A DNA stretch of 64,000 bases from Magnetovibrio sp. (GTDB taxonomy: Bacteria; Pseudomonadota; Alphaproteobacteria; Rhodospirillales_A; JABHCV01): the NCBI GenBank assembly GCA_002717285.1, contig PBDF01000009.1, positions 77,838 through 141,837 of the forward strand, written 5' to 3'. Within the stretch, counting starts at the first letter, position 1. Each line of letters begins with the position of its first letter. Shown here one piece after another: positions 8,308 through 16,515 of the stretch. The notes beneath the pieces were generated by a model, which did no database searches, had not been told where the DNA came from, and saw nothing but the letters and a program-made list of their open reading frames with translations. The translations under genes were made by a program, and so were the position numbers.

Positions 8308-10212
8308 CTATTCCGCCGCAATAGTCTCTTTACCAGCCACTTCATCTTCTTTCACGTCTTCCAAGTGATATAAAGGGGCTTTTTCCATTGTGTAAGAGCC
8401 TGTCTGTGGGTCGCGACGAGAAACAGTTAGAACATGCCAATTTTCATCATCCAACTTCATAGCATCACCCCGGTAATAGTAACCTGGCCAGCGCGTTTCT
8501 TTGCGAAACAAGGTATGCTGCATCACACACTCAGAGGTACGGTGCCGGTGCTTAAGTTCCCAAGCTCGCAAAAGCTCGTGAAGATCTTCAGCCGCTATTT
8601 TTTCAAGATCCTCCTCCATTATTGCAAGCTTTTTTAAACCTATATTCAGAAGTTTTTCGTTTGTCATGTAGTTAACTGTTAGGCCACCACAATATTCATC
8701 CATAAGTTTCTGAAGGCGATCTAAAAATTGACGTGGGTTATGGTAGTGGGGATTTACCGAACCGGCAACAATCTCGTTACGGTAAAGCTTATAGTGTTCC
8801 AAGGGTTTAAAAACTTCTTTTTTAAGCTTATCTAGTGTTGCATTGGTAACTTTTATATTTTCACCTTTGCCATCATCAATGTATTTACATGCTGCTTTAG
8901 CAGCTAGGCGTCCTTCAGTGAAAGAACCTGATGAAAAGGCGTGTGGGGTGCCACCGACAGCGTCTCCGGCACCAAATAGCCCTTCAATTGACATCATGCG
9001 GTTGTAGCCCCAATGGTATTCAGGGGGAGAAACATCTTCTGGGCCAGAACACCAGGCTCCGCACCCGGTTGCGTGGGAACCCATAACGTATGGCTCTGAT
9101 GTTGTTAATTCTGGATTTTCATTCTTCGGATCAATATCCGTTGCAGCCCACAATACAGCTTGACTAACTGTCATACCCAAGAAGTTGTGCCAACCGATTT
9201 CTTCCAAATGTGGGTCTTGGAATGAATGCATAGTAACCATGTGAATAGGGCCACGACCCGCATTCACTTCACTAATCAAAGCGTGGTTCCTCAAACAAGT
9301 TGGTATTGGACGGTGTGTCAAGTGAGATGCTTCTATATCAAGGTATTCTTTACCAACCATTTCAGTGAGCTCAGGCCACCAATTTGATTCATACTCCTCA
9401 CCGAGGCTATTCTGAGTATATGTCTTCAAATGGAGAAAATAGGCACCAACGGGACCAAATCCATCTTTAAATCGGGCTAAAACAATGCGATTTTCCATTT
9501 GAGTCATTTTTGCTCCTGCATTGATCATCAATGCATAAGCTGATCCGGATGACCAAGGAGCGTACCAGGTACGACCTGATCCCTCACCTGTAGAGCGAGG
9601 TTTAAAAATATTGGAAGCACCACCTGCACCACATATAACAGTCTTTGATTTGAATACATGGAAGTTACCGGTTCTAACATTGAAACCAACTGCGCCTGCA
9701 ATGCGATTTTCTTTGGCTTCATCCATCAAAAGATGTGTAACACAAATACGGTTAAAAACTTTATCTGCCGATTTTTTAGCCGCTTCGGCAACAATAGGTT
9801 TGTAGGATTCACCATGGATCATTATTTGCCATCGGCCCTCACGTAAATAAGTACCAGCTTCTGCATCACGCATTATTGGCAGACCCCATTTTTCAAAATT
9901 ATGAACGGTTGAGTCAACATGACGAGCCATGTCAAAAAGTAAGTCTTCTCTTACCATCCCCATCAGGTCAATTCGAGCATAGCGCACATGATCTTCAGGA
10001 TTATTTTCTCCAAAACGAGTACCCATGTAGCAATTGATGGCATATAAACCCTGCGCAACAGCCCCAGAGCGGTCGATATTGGCCTTTTCGGCAATCACAA
10101 TTTTTTTGTCTTGGCCCCAGTAACGGGCTTCAAAAGCTGCACCCGTGCCCCCAAGACCAGCTCCAGCAACAAGAATATCTATGTTATCTTCAATTATAGT
10201 TTTAGGTGCCAT
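8308..10212 (-). CDS. aprA: Adenylylsulfate (APS) reductase alpha subunit
   Basis: FAD-containing catalytic subunit, 634 aa. In sulfur oxidisers AprBA runs in reverse, joining sulfite to AMP to give APS in the cytoplasm. The FAD-binding start ILVAGAGLGGTGAAFEARYW is intact, followed by the flavoprotein signatures DRSGAVAQGLYAINCY and GAGDAVGGTPHAFSSGSF. Length matches dissimilatory AprA and exceeds the fumarate reductase/aspartate oxidase relatives. Its ATG overlaps the aprB stop by one base, so the pair is translationally coupled. ATP sulfurylase (sat), the next enzyme, is not in the window. Confidence 0.97.
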   Translation of the reverse strand: MAPKTIIEDNIDILVAGAGLGGTGAAFEARYWGQDKKIVIAEKANIDRSGAVAQGLYAINCYMGTRFGENNPEDHVRYARIDLMGMVREDLLFDMARHVDSTVHNFEKWGLPIMRDAEAGTYLREGRWQIMIHGESYKPIVAEAAKKSADKVFNRICVTHLLMDEAKENRIAGAVGFNVRTGNFHVFKSKTVICGAGGASNIFKPRSTGEGSGRTWYAPWSSGSAYALMINAGAKMTQMENRIVLARFKDGFGPVGAYFLHLKTYTQNSLGEEYESNWWPELTEMVGKEYLDIEASHLTHRPIPTCLRNHALISEVNAGRGPIHMVTMHSFQDPHLEEIGWHNFLGMTVSQAVLWAATDIDPKNENPELTTSEPYVMGSHATGCGAWCSGPEDVSPPEYHWGYNRMMSIEGLFGAGDAVGGTPHAFSSGSFTEGRLAAKAACKYIDDGKGENIKVTNATLDKLKKEVFKPLEHYKLYRNEIVAGSVNPHYHNPRQFLDRLQKLMDEYCGGLTVNYMTNEKLLNIGLKKLAIMEEDLEKIAAEDLHELLRAWELKHRHRTSECVMQHTLFRKETRWPGYYYRGDAMKLDDENWHVLTVSRRDPQTGSYTMEKAPLYHLEDVKEDEVAGKETIAAE

Positions 10213-10694
10213 TAATAGGATACTCCAAGCTTCATTCTAAGACCATTTGATTTCAAAGTATGCACATCACCATCATCCATACGTATGGTTTCAGGTTCAC
10301 TGTAAAGGTGTTGACTCTCTCGTTGTTCTTGAGTTGGAGCCGGAACATCTCTTAATTGGGGTTGTCCAGAGCCCCAAGGCACTGTTGTGATAGGAGCCAT
10401 AAGACTGACATCTTTTTTTCCATTACGGAATTTGACACGCCAAGCTATAACCCCTTTTTCTTCATCGCGGTCTACCCTTACACTATGGCCAAGCGGTGCG
10501 AAGTCAGCATATCCTCTAACATCAATAGCTTTTTTAGGGCACGCTTTGACACAAGCACAGCATTCCCAGCACATACTTGGCTCTATGTTATAGGCACGAC
10601 GATATGTTTTATCAATATGCATGATATCAGACGGGCAGATATCTACGCAATTTCCGCAACCATTACAACGTGTCATGTAGACAAAGGTAGGCAT
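10212..10694 (-). CDS. aprB: Adenylylsulfate reductase beta subunit (two [4Fe-4S])
   Basis: Electron-transfer subunit of 160 aa that takes electrons from the AprA flavin. Two ferredoxin motifs are visible: CNGCGNCVDICP at about residues 10-21 and CWECCACVKACP at about residues 42-53. The C-terminal tail that wraps around AprA in known structures is present (about residues 100-160). AAGGA stands upstream of the ATG. It lies between aprM and aprA in the aprMBA order known from aprM-containing sulfur oxidisers. Confidence 0.97.
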   Translation of the reverse strand: MPTFVYMTRCNGCGNCVDICPSDIMHIDKTYRRAYNIEPSMCWECCACVKACPKKAIDVRGYADFAPLGHSVRVDRDEEKGVIAWRVKFRNGKKDVSLMAPITTVPWGSGQPQLRDVPAPTQEQRESQHLYSEPETIRMDDGDVHTLKSNGLRMKLGVSY

Positions 10695-10730
10695 TTTAAA
10701 ATCCTTTATGTTGAAAAAAAGTCATTAATT

Positions 10731-11576
10731 TTAATAGTGACGGGACTTGTCACGGCCTATGCCAAGACCCATGTTGGGTGGATTTGTACCAAGATACTCT
10801 GGTATATCAGGATACAATTTCTGTATTTCAGGATCAGACAAATCTCCAATTTCAGGTAAATTTTCACGAGAGCCATCAGCTACAGTTATACGTCTATTAA
10901 GTGCTGCAGCTGGCTTGAAAAACATATGCGCAAATTTAGACCAATAAACTGTACTGAACAATATTGTTGCGGAAGCTATGAAGAGTGCCAAGGGCAACAT
11001 TGCAAATGTTGTTGCTCCCAAAGAATACGAGAACGACCAAATCAAACCAAAAGTAGTGGTACCTAGCAAAGATAAAACAAACAAATCAGCTTGAACGATC
11101 CGGTTCCACGGCATACCCTCTGCTGACACATCAACTCTGATAAAGAACCAGAACCAGAAGCCACCGAATGTAACCATCGCAGCACCCAGATGCCATAATT
11201 GTGAGGCAATGACAGGTGCTTCGTCAATTGGATATGCAAAAACGAGAGCGAGTGTTGCAAATAAAAAGATCAAAAAACCGTACATTGTTAATAGATGGGA
11301 TAATCTACGTTTTATGTTGCAAAAATCAGCAGAAGTAGCAACCTCAACTGCCAGAGTGCTTACTGCTGCATTAATTTTATCAGCTGGGCTTAAGATTTTT
11401 GTTCTTGATGCCTCGGCTGCTTTCGCTTTTGCAAAAAAATAAGCAGCATTTTTCTTTATCAACATATCAAGAAGAGTGCCGCCAACAACTAACACAACCA
11501 TGAGTATGACATAACCTTGAATGATTTCTAGCGGTACTACACTAGTTAGTGCAGCAATAGGATTACTGGCGAACAT
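10731..11576 (-). CDS. aprM: AprM, membrane partner of APS reductase
   Basis: Integral membrane protein of 281 aa with about five helices (approximately residues 15-37, 93-115, 125-148, 165-185 and 190-212). It is thought to link AprBA to the quinone pool in sulfur oxidisers that lack QmoABC; the linkage is a family-level proposal, not shown here. The placement directly upstream of aprB with a 36-bp gap and the hydrophobic layout support the call. GGGAG precedes the ATG, and a promoter-like sequence lies about 75 bp upstream. Confidence 0.88.
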   Translation of the reverse strand: MFASNPIAALTSVVPLEIIQGYVILMVVLVVGGTLLDMLIKKNAAYFFAKAKAAEASRTKILSPADKINAAVSTLAVEVATSADFCNIKRRLSHLLTMYGFLIFLFATLALVFAYPIDEAPVIASQLWHLGAAMVTFGGFWFWFFIRVDVSAEGMPWNRIVQADLFVLSLLGTTTFGLIWSFSYSLGATTFAMLPLALFIASATILFSTVYWSKFAHMFFKPAAALNRRITVADGSRENLPEIGDLSDPEIQKLYPDIPEYLGTNPPNMGLGIGRDKSRHY

Positions 11577-11647
11577 TAATATCTCCCTTATCGCAACGTG
11601 AAAATTAGTACAAATGCTTATATTTACACCACGCTGCCTTTTGATGT

Positions 11648-11677
11648 CTTATATATATTAGAAAACCAGCTTGACAA
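11648..11677 (-). promoter_or_regulatory. Candidate promoter of aprMBA
   Basis: On the minus strand TTGTCA (11672-11677) is followed after 18 bp by TATAAG (11648-11653), or after 16 bp by TATATA. Transcription would start near 11640, leaving a leader of roughly 65 nt before aprM. This is a visual match only. Confidence 0.4.
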
Positions 11678-12039
11678 ATACAATGAGCTTTTGTTTGTTG
11701 CATTTTTCACAATGTGGAAAGATTTGTATACATATTTTATTTTATTACGACCGCAACGTACTGGTAGATCATTTTTTCTCGAGAAATTTCTTTAAGTATT
11801 TCTGCATCCCAAAAACTTAATCCTCTGAGTGCCCTCTAAAAATTTAGAGATCGTAAAACTACTTTATGACATCTTTACACAAAAAAACTCGTTGCCTAAT
11901 TATACGCTCAAAAAAGTTTTTCTCAAAATGTAGCGTTTTTATTTGTTTAAATTTTAAAAAAATTTATTTTCTTTAAGTTGTTTTTGTTCTAAAAAAAATC
12001 ATGATTTAAAATTATTGCTGTATTAGAAGGTATTTTGAG
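11678..12039. other. Intergenic region between aprM and the 52-aa gene, with two dyads
   Basis: Very AT-rich, without a convincing long reading frame. It holds a 12-bp perfect palindrome TTTCTCGAGAAA at 11775-11786, overlapped by AGAAATTTCT at 11782-11791, and an inverted repeat CTCTAAA-AA-TTTAGAG at 11834-11849. These lie about 100 and 160 bp upstream of the apr promoter candidate and could be operators, or chance symmetry in AT-rich DNA. Confidence 0.3.
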
Positions 12040-12198
12040 ATGGGTAAAGTTAACGCGAAAGCTCCAGTTCCAGATGGAATTAGCCAATTTTGCACCACTA
12101 AGCAACAACCAGAAAACGAGAAAGGCTTTGTTGGGTACAAAACAGAGTGGGTTGAATGGCACAAAGAAGTCCCTTACGAGACTCCTAAAACGCCCTGA
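12040..12198 (+). CDS. Unrecognised 52-aa protein
   Basis: ATG at 12040 is preceded by AGAAGG at 12025-12030 with 9-nt spacing and ends at TGA 12196-12198. The product begins MGKVNAKAPVPDGISQF and contains the segment GYKTEWVEWHKEVPYETP. It is hydrophilic and has one Cys and two Trp. The natural composition and the good ribosome site make this frame more credible than the longer overlapping frame at 12035-12247, which is Lys/Leu/Asn-rich. I know no family for it. It is divergent from aprM and converges with the 23-residue-repeat gene. Confidence 0.5.
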   Translation: MGKVNAKAPVPDGISQFCTTKQQPENEKGFVGYKTEWVEWHKEVPYETPKTP

Positions 12199-12301
12199 AA
12201 TTTTCTCGGTTATCTCTGTTAAAAACGCACAAAAATCAAAAATGTAAGTAACGCCTCGTTAATGCTAGGTAATAAATTATCTAATTGACTCTAATTAAAT
12301 A

Positions 12302-13030
12302 TCAACTGCCTTTTTTGAATACTGCTACCTTACGTTCGTCAACTAAAATTCCGTTAAGGTACCACTCATGTGTGCCATCTTCATAAGTGACAGCAGGCCC
12401 ATCTTCTCGGTGCAGTCGACCCTCACGCCACCATTGTTGAATTTCTTTTCCTTCAATAACTGCGGGGCCATCCTCACGATGACGCACACCATTCACCCAC
12501 CACTGCTGCGTGCCATCTTGTCTTATGACCGCAGGTCCATCAATCCGGTGGGCTAACCCATTCTGATACCACTCAAGACTACCGTCAGACTCCATGATAG
12601 CAGCACCATCATCACGGTGCAGTTCGCCGTTTAGCCACCACTCTTTAGTGCCATCACCATACTCAACTGCGGGTCCGTCTTCCCTATGGCGTTTCCCTTT
12701 AATAAACCATACCTGGGTCCCATCAGGTGTCACGACTGCAGGGCCATCTTCACGGTGCAAGTCTCCATCAAGATGCCACTCAATAAATCCATCATCATTC
12801 TCTGTTTTTTGAGGAATTTTGAGCAACTTACCATTTCGCCACCATTCTTTATTACCATTTTTATGTTCAACTGCAGGACCGTCATCACGATGCTGCAGCC
12901 CATTCCGAAACCATACACGGGTCCCATTTTTCATCTCAACTGCAGGCCCATCTTCACGGTGTAGAACTCCTTGAAGACGCCACTCAATTGTCCCATCTTC
13001 AGTTTCAATTTTCTGTATTTTTTCAGACAT
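12302..13030 (-). CDS. MORN-like repeat protein with 23-residue HREDGPAV units
   Basis: The 242-aa protein is almost wholly repeats. Each 23-residue unit reads roughly DGTxEWWxNGxxHREDGPAV plus three variable residues. Ten W-containing strands and eight DGPAV/DGAAI turns can be counted; one unit near residues 70-80 is interrupted by KLLKIPQKTEND. There is no signal peptide or membrane segment. Related repeats (MORN-variant type) occur in bacterial and phage proteins of unknown role and probably form stacked beta-hairpins. DNA-level period is 69 bp, so copy number may vary between strains. No neighbour suggests a function. Confidence 0.75.
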   Translation of the reverse strand: MSEKIQKIETEDGTIEWRLQGVLHREDGPAVEMKNGTRVWFRNGLQHRDDGPAVEHKNGNKEWWRNGKLLKIPQKTENDDGFIEWHLDGDLHREDGPAVVTPDGTQVWFIKGKRHREDGPAVEYGDGTKEWWLNGELHRDDGAAIMESDGSLEWYQNGLAHRIDGPAVIRQDGTQQWWVNGVRHREDGPAVIEGKEIQQWWREGRLHREDGPAVTYEDGTHEWYLNGILVDERKVAVFKKGS

Positions 13031-13219
13031 CCACCAAATCCATTTAGCAAATTTAAAATAGGTTAAACAGTATAGGTTTCCATATAATCACACGAGTAAA
13101 CTTTACCAACCCCAAAAATAATATTTGACAACACAACAGCATATTTACCTTCCCTTTACCAAGACCTGCTTAATTTGTGGTGCGTGATTCGAAAAGAGCA
13201 AAAAACAGAGGAATGAACT

Positions 13220-13492
13220 ATGCCAACTTCAGATACAAAAAATGACATGAAAATCACCGGAAATGTGGCCGGTGATATAGCAGGACGAACAATCACAGTC
13301 TCTAAACGTGGAAGTGTTAATGGGTCACTCGGAGCAGACACAGTTGTAATTAGCGGTGCAGTCAGCGGACTTGTGGAGGCTAGTAAAATTGAAGTTCTAT
13401 CAACGGCTTATGTTACGGGTGAACTTCGCTATGACCGCCTAAGTGTTAATCCTGGTGCCTACATGGAGGCACGCTGCACGCCGTCCAGTTAG
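13220..13492 (+). CDS. Bactofilin-family cytoskeletal protein (minimal, 90 aa)
   Basis: Almost only the bactofilin beta-helix core: repeated hydrophobic rungs such as MKITGNVAGDIAGRTITV, GSVNGSLGADTVVISGAVSG and YVTGELRYDRLSV, ending with PGAYMEARCTPS, the usual GA-x-xEG-like cap. Bactofilins polymerise without nucleotide and organise cell-envelope and polar structures. At 90 aa it lacks the long flexible tails of most bactofilins and has no LysM/M23 peptidase partner beside it. GAGG precedes the ATG. A TTGACA lies about 95 bp upstream without a good -10 partner. Confidence 0.85.
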   Translation: MPTSDTKNDMKITGNVAGDIAGRTITVSKRGSVNGSLGADTVVISGAVSGLVEASKIEVLSTAYVTGELRYDRLSVNPGAYMEARCTPSS

Positions 13493-13671
13493 CCTTATTT
13501 TTGGGATTTATGAAAAAATATTGACCATCTGTATTTGAATACAAATCAGTATGAACTGATAGTTACAACATTGGAAATACTTATTTTAGCTACAATTGCA
13601 CAAGATAATGAGCTTAAAATTTTATCACGAGCTCCAGTTACATATAGTACATTGCAATACTAGTTGCGGTC

Positions 13672-15243
13672 TTAATTAGAGGATGAGTTACCAAATGATG
13701 CCAGAAAGCTTGCCCTTGATTCAGCGTTAATCAACATGAGCGCACAGCCAAGAGTTCTATCTTTACGTTCTCCCACGGGTTTACACTTAGCTTCGGACAA
13801 AGTTGGGTGCATTGGTTTGGTATCCTCGCCTACTGCAGACAAAGCACCAGGTAAATCAGACTCACGGCGACGTTGGGTAGTTATTTCACTAGATTTATCT
13901 TTTGGCATTTCAATATTTTGCTTTGGATCAACTTGGGAAATCTTTTCTTTTTGTGTTGGCATCGGAATAATTTCAATATCAGGGATGATACCCCTAGCCT
14001 GAATCGAGCGACCGGCAGGTGTATAGTACAATTGGGTAGTTAAACGAAGTGCTCCCTCTTGAGGCAATGGCGTAATAGTCTGAACGGACCCTTTACCAAA
14101 GGATCTCTGGCCCATGATAGTGGCACGCTGATGATCCTGCATAGCTGCGGCTACAATCTCAGATGCTGATGCCGAGCCGGGGTTAATAAGAACGACCAGA
14201 GGTAAGCCCCTAGCCAAATCTCCTCGCTCTGCCTCGAAGACTTGCTGACTTTCTGACCTGCGACCTTTTACAGCAACAATGATGCCTTTATCCAAAAATG
14301 CGTCGGACAGGGTCAATGACTGATGTAATAAACCACCCGGATTACTGCGAAGGTCAAGTACAATGCCAGCAAGTCTATCACCTAATTCATCTGTAATAGA
14401 CTCCATTGCATCATCGATGCCTGAAGCGACTTTTTCAGTAAAATTGACCACTCGAACATAGCCAACATCACCCTCAAGGTGCCAACGCACAGACTTGACT
14501 TTAATTACAGCCCGACGAATATCAACATCAAACGGCTTCACACCAACTCTTCTGATTGTTAAGCGGATATAAGTTCCTGGTTTACCGCGCATCAACGAAA
14601 CCGCATTGTGAATGCTTTTACCTTCTATAGCTTCACCATTAAGATGTGAGATCAAATCACCTGGCTTAAGACCAGCGCGAAAGGCTGGAGTACCCTCGAG
14701 AGGTGAAATAACTTTGACATAATCACCTTCCATTGTAACTGTAATACCAAGACCCCCAAATTCTCCTTTGTTAGAAACCCTCATTTCCTTGAATTCTATT
14801 GGATTTAAATAACTTGAATGCGGGTCAAGAGATGACAACATTTTGTCAAGAGCCACCTCAATTAGAAGGCTGGGCTCAACACTGCCTGGCAAAAAATTCT
14901 GATCAGAGGACTCCATTCCTTCAATAGCCGAATCAACAAGATCAGAAACGGGAACATCGCGAACATAATCGTAGCGGATCCTCATCAATGCATCGCGAAA
15001 TTGGTCCATATTTCGGGCACGAGTTTTATCATCTTTGGGACCAGCAACCACATATTTTTTGTACACTTTCTCAAAGCGGTCAATATGTGATAGTGAGCTC
15101 GCTAACTGTCCAAGTTCACTATCGGAGTAATTTGAGTTGGTCCCTGTGACACTACAACTACTCAAAGAGGGCCCCAATGAGGCACCAATTGCCAGTCCTG
15201 CTATGACATACAACAATCGAAAGGAGGATTTTCGCTCAAACAT
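13672..15243 (-). CDS. ctpA: C-terminal processing peptidase, S41 family, lipoprotein
   Basis: Periplasmic serine protease anchored as a lipoprotein. The start chosen is ATG 15241-15243 (MFERKSSFRLL), with GAGG 6-7 nt upstream; an upstream ATG at 15255 gives four more residues but a poorer ribosome site. A signal peptide ends in a lipobox-like LSSC at about residues 27-30. A PDZ domain (GGLGITVTMEGDYVKV..., about residues 155-240) precedes the S41 catalytic core with Ser in NPGSASASEIVAAA and Lys in RSFGKGSVQT. The C-terminal 100 residues are a CtpA-type extension. It overlaps the ctaA stop by 8 nt, so the two are probably coupled. Confidence 0.9.
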   Translation of the reverse strand: MFERKSSFRLLYVIAGLAIGASLGPSLSSCSVTGTNSNYSDSELGQLASSLSHIDRFEKVYKKYVVAGPKDDKTRARNMDQFRDALMRIRYDYVRDVPVSDLVDSAIEGMESSDQNFLPGSVEPSLLIEVALDKMLSSLDPHSSYLNPIEFKEMRVSNKGEFGGLGITVTMEGDYVKVISPLEGTPAFRAGLKPGDLISHLNGEAIEGKSIHNAVSLMRGKPGTYIRLTIRRVGVKPFDVDIRRAVIKVKSVRWHLEGDVGYVRVVNFTEKVASGIDDAMESITDELGDRLAGIVLDLRSNPGGLLHQSLTLSDAFLDKGIIVAVKGRRSESQQVFEAERGDLARGLPLVVLINPGSASASEIVAAAMQDHQRATIMGQRSFGKGSVQTITPLPQEGALRLTTQLYYTPAGRSIQARGIIPDIEIIPMPTQKEKISQVDPKQNIEMPKDKSSEITTQRRRESDLPGALSAVGEDTKPMHPTLSEAKCKPVGERKDRTLGCALMLINAESRASFLASFGNSSSN

Positions 15244-16279
15244 TATTAACCTCACGAGCTACCCAAAGAGCTGCCATAAATACTACAACAGCTCCAGCTT
15301 GATGAAAGGCACCAATAGTCACAGGAACCATCAATAGTAAAGTTGTTATCCCAAGAACAACCTGTACCAAAACAACCGTAGCTAGTACATTTATTGCCAA
15401 GCGCCCTCGTTTACCCAACTCTACCTTGCCAGCCTTCAACCACAAAATAGCTACTATTAAAAATAATGATTGCGCTAATAAACGGTGATTAAATTGAACA
15501 CTTATTACATCTTCGAACATATTAAGGTAAAATGGAGAAAGTTGATAAAGTTCTGGTGGAAAAAAATTTCCATTCATTAGCGGAAATGTATTATATGAAA
15601 AACCTGCATCTATTCCAGCAACAAAGCCTCCAGATATTGCTGTAATGAATGCCCAAATAAAAACAATAGTAGATAAAATTCCAAGTGGTTTTTCTTTGCC
15701 TGGGGTTCGCTTTGGGAATAACAAACCCAATACTACCCATTCAATGATACCGATAATAATCAATGCAAGTGAGAAATGTGCAGTTAGGCGGTACTGGCTC
15801 ACGTCGGGCCTGTCTACCAAACCACTTTTAACCATGTACCAACCTAAGACTGCCTGCAAGCCGCCTAGGAAGAACATAAGTATCAGTTTTGGCGCAAGCT
15901 CCCTGCTAACCCAACCGTAGGCACAAAAAACAATAAAAGGGATTAAAAATGCCAAACCAATTAATCGGCCCCATAATCGATGTAAATACTCAAGCCAGAA
16001 TATGGATTTGAACCCACTCAAATCCATATTTTTGTTAATTTTCTGGAACTCAGGAAACATTTTATACTTGTTAAAAATTTCCAACCATGCAGTATCTCCA
16101 ATTGGTGGCAACCACCCTGTTATCGGATGCCATTCGACCATGGAAAGACCTGAATGGGTTAGACGCGTCACACCCCCAAGCACAATCATGACAAAAACCA
16201 TGACCATAATGACGATAAGCCATGAGGCAATTATTACATCACGCTGTCGAGCATTGAATGGAGTAACTATATTCATCAT
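15236..16279 (-). CDS. ctaA: Haem A synthase, COX15/CtaA type
   Basis: Converts haem O to haem A for cytochrome aa3-type oxidases, in the inner membrane. At 347 aa with eight predicted helices it matches the alphaproteobacterial/mitochondrial COX15 form. Conserved histidines appear in LEYLHRLWGR, LTAHFSLAL, VQFNHRLLAQ and GAFHQAGAVV; the AGIDAGFSYNTFPLM loop is also characteristic. The gene begins 7 nt after the stop of the 71-aa gene and overlaps ctpA, making a tight minus-strand group. It implies an aa3 oxidase elsewhere in the genome. Confidence 0.94.
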   Translation of the reverse strand: MMNIVTPFNARQRDVIIASWLIVIMVMVFVMIVLGGVTRLTHSGLSMVEWHPITGWLPPIGDTAWLEIFNKYKMFPEFQKINKNMDLSGFKSIFWLEYLHRLWGRLIGLAFLIPFIVFCAYGWVSRELAPKLILMFFLGGLQAVLGWYMVKSGLVDRPDVSQYRLTAHFSLALIIIGIIEWVVLGLLFPKRTPGKEKPLGILSTIVFIWAFITAISGGFVAGIDAGFSYNTFPLMNGNFFPPELYQLSPFYLNMFEDVISVQFNHRLLAQSLFLIVAILWLKAGKVELGKRGRLAINVLATVVLVQVVLGITTLLLMVPVTIGAFHQAGAVVVFMAALWVAREVNNV

Positions 16280-16286
16280 ACTATAA

Positions 16287-16502
16287 CTATTCAGGATTTA
16301 CATTCAGCCAATCATTTAAAACAGCATTTAACTCTTTCAAAGACTGTAAATCGAGCTCCAGATCTGTAAAACGTTTACCCTCTTGGATTCTTAGACGTAA
16401 CATATTCATGCTATCCACATAGTGTATGTTTTGCACAGTGACAGTTTTATTCCAAGGGGCCTTAATAGTTATAAGGTTTGTTATGATATTTTGAAAATTC
16501 AA
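16287..16502 (-). CDS. Unrecognised 71-aa protein (TTG start)
   Basis: Begins with TTG at 16500-16502, supported by GAGAGG about 8 nt upstream. The product has strand-like first half (TVTVQNIHYVDSMNMLRLRI) and a helical end (LQSLKELNAVLNDWLNV). It has no signal peptide, cysteine or membrane segment. It lies 13 nt below the TauD-like gene and 7 nt above ctaA. I do not recognise the family. The tight spacing suggests it works with, or is at least expressed with, the dioxygenase. Confidence 0.6.
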   Translation of the reverse strand: MNFQNIITNLITIKAPWNKTVTVQNIHYVDSMNMLRLRIQEGKRFTDLELDLQSLKELNAVLNDWLNVNPE

Positions 16503-16515
16503 AGCAACGCCTCTC

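Noticed and set aside
11598..11795. 65-aa plus-strand frame upstream of aprM
   Set aside because: It overlaps the likely apr promoter, lacks a ribosome site and shows no family features.
12035..12247. 70-aa frame over the 52-aa gene
   Set aside because: Lys/Leu/Asn-rich, no ribosome site for its start, and overlaps a better frame with AGAAGG upstream.
12302..13030. Regular 69-bp DNA periodicity, considered as CRISPR or tandem noncoding repeat
   Set aside because: The periodicity follows a translated 23-residue protein repeat; there are no identical repeats with unique spacers.
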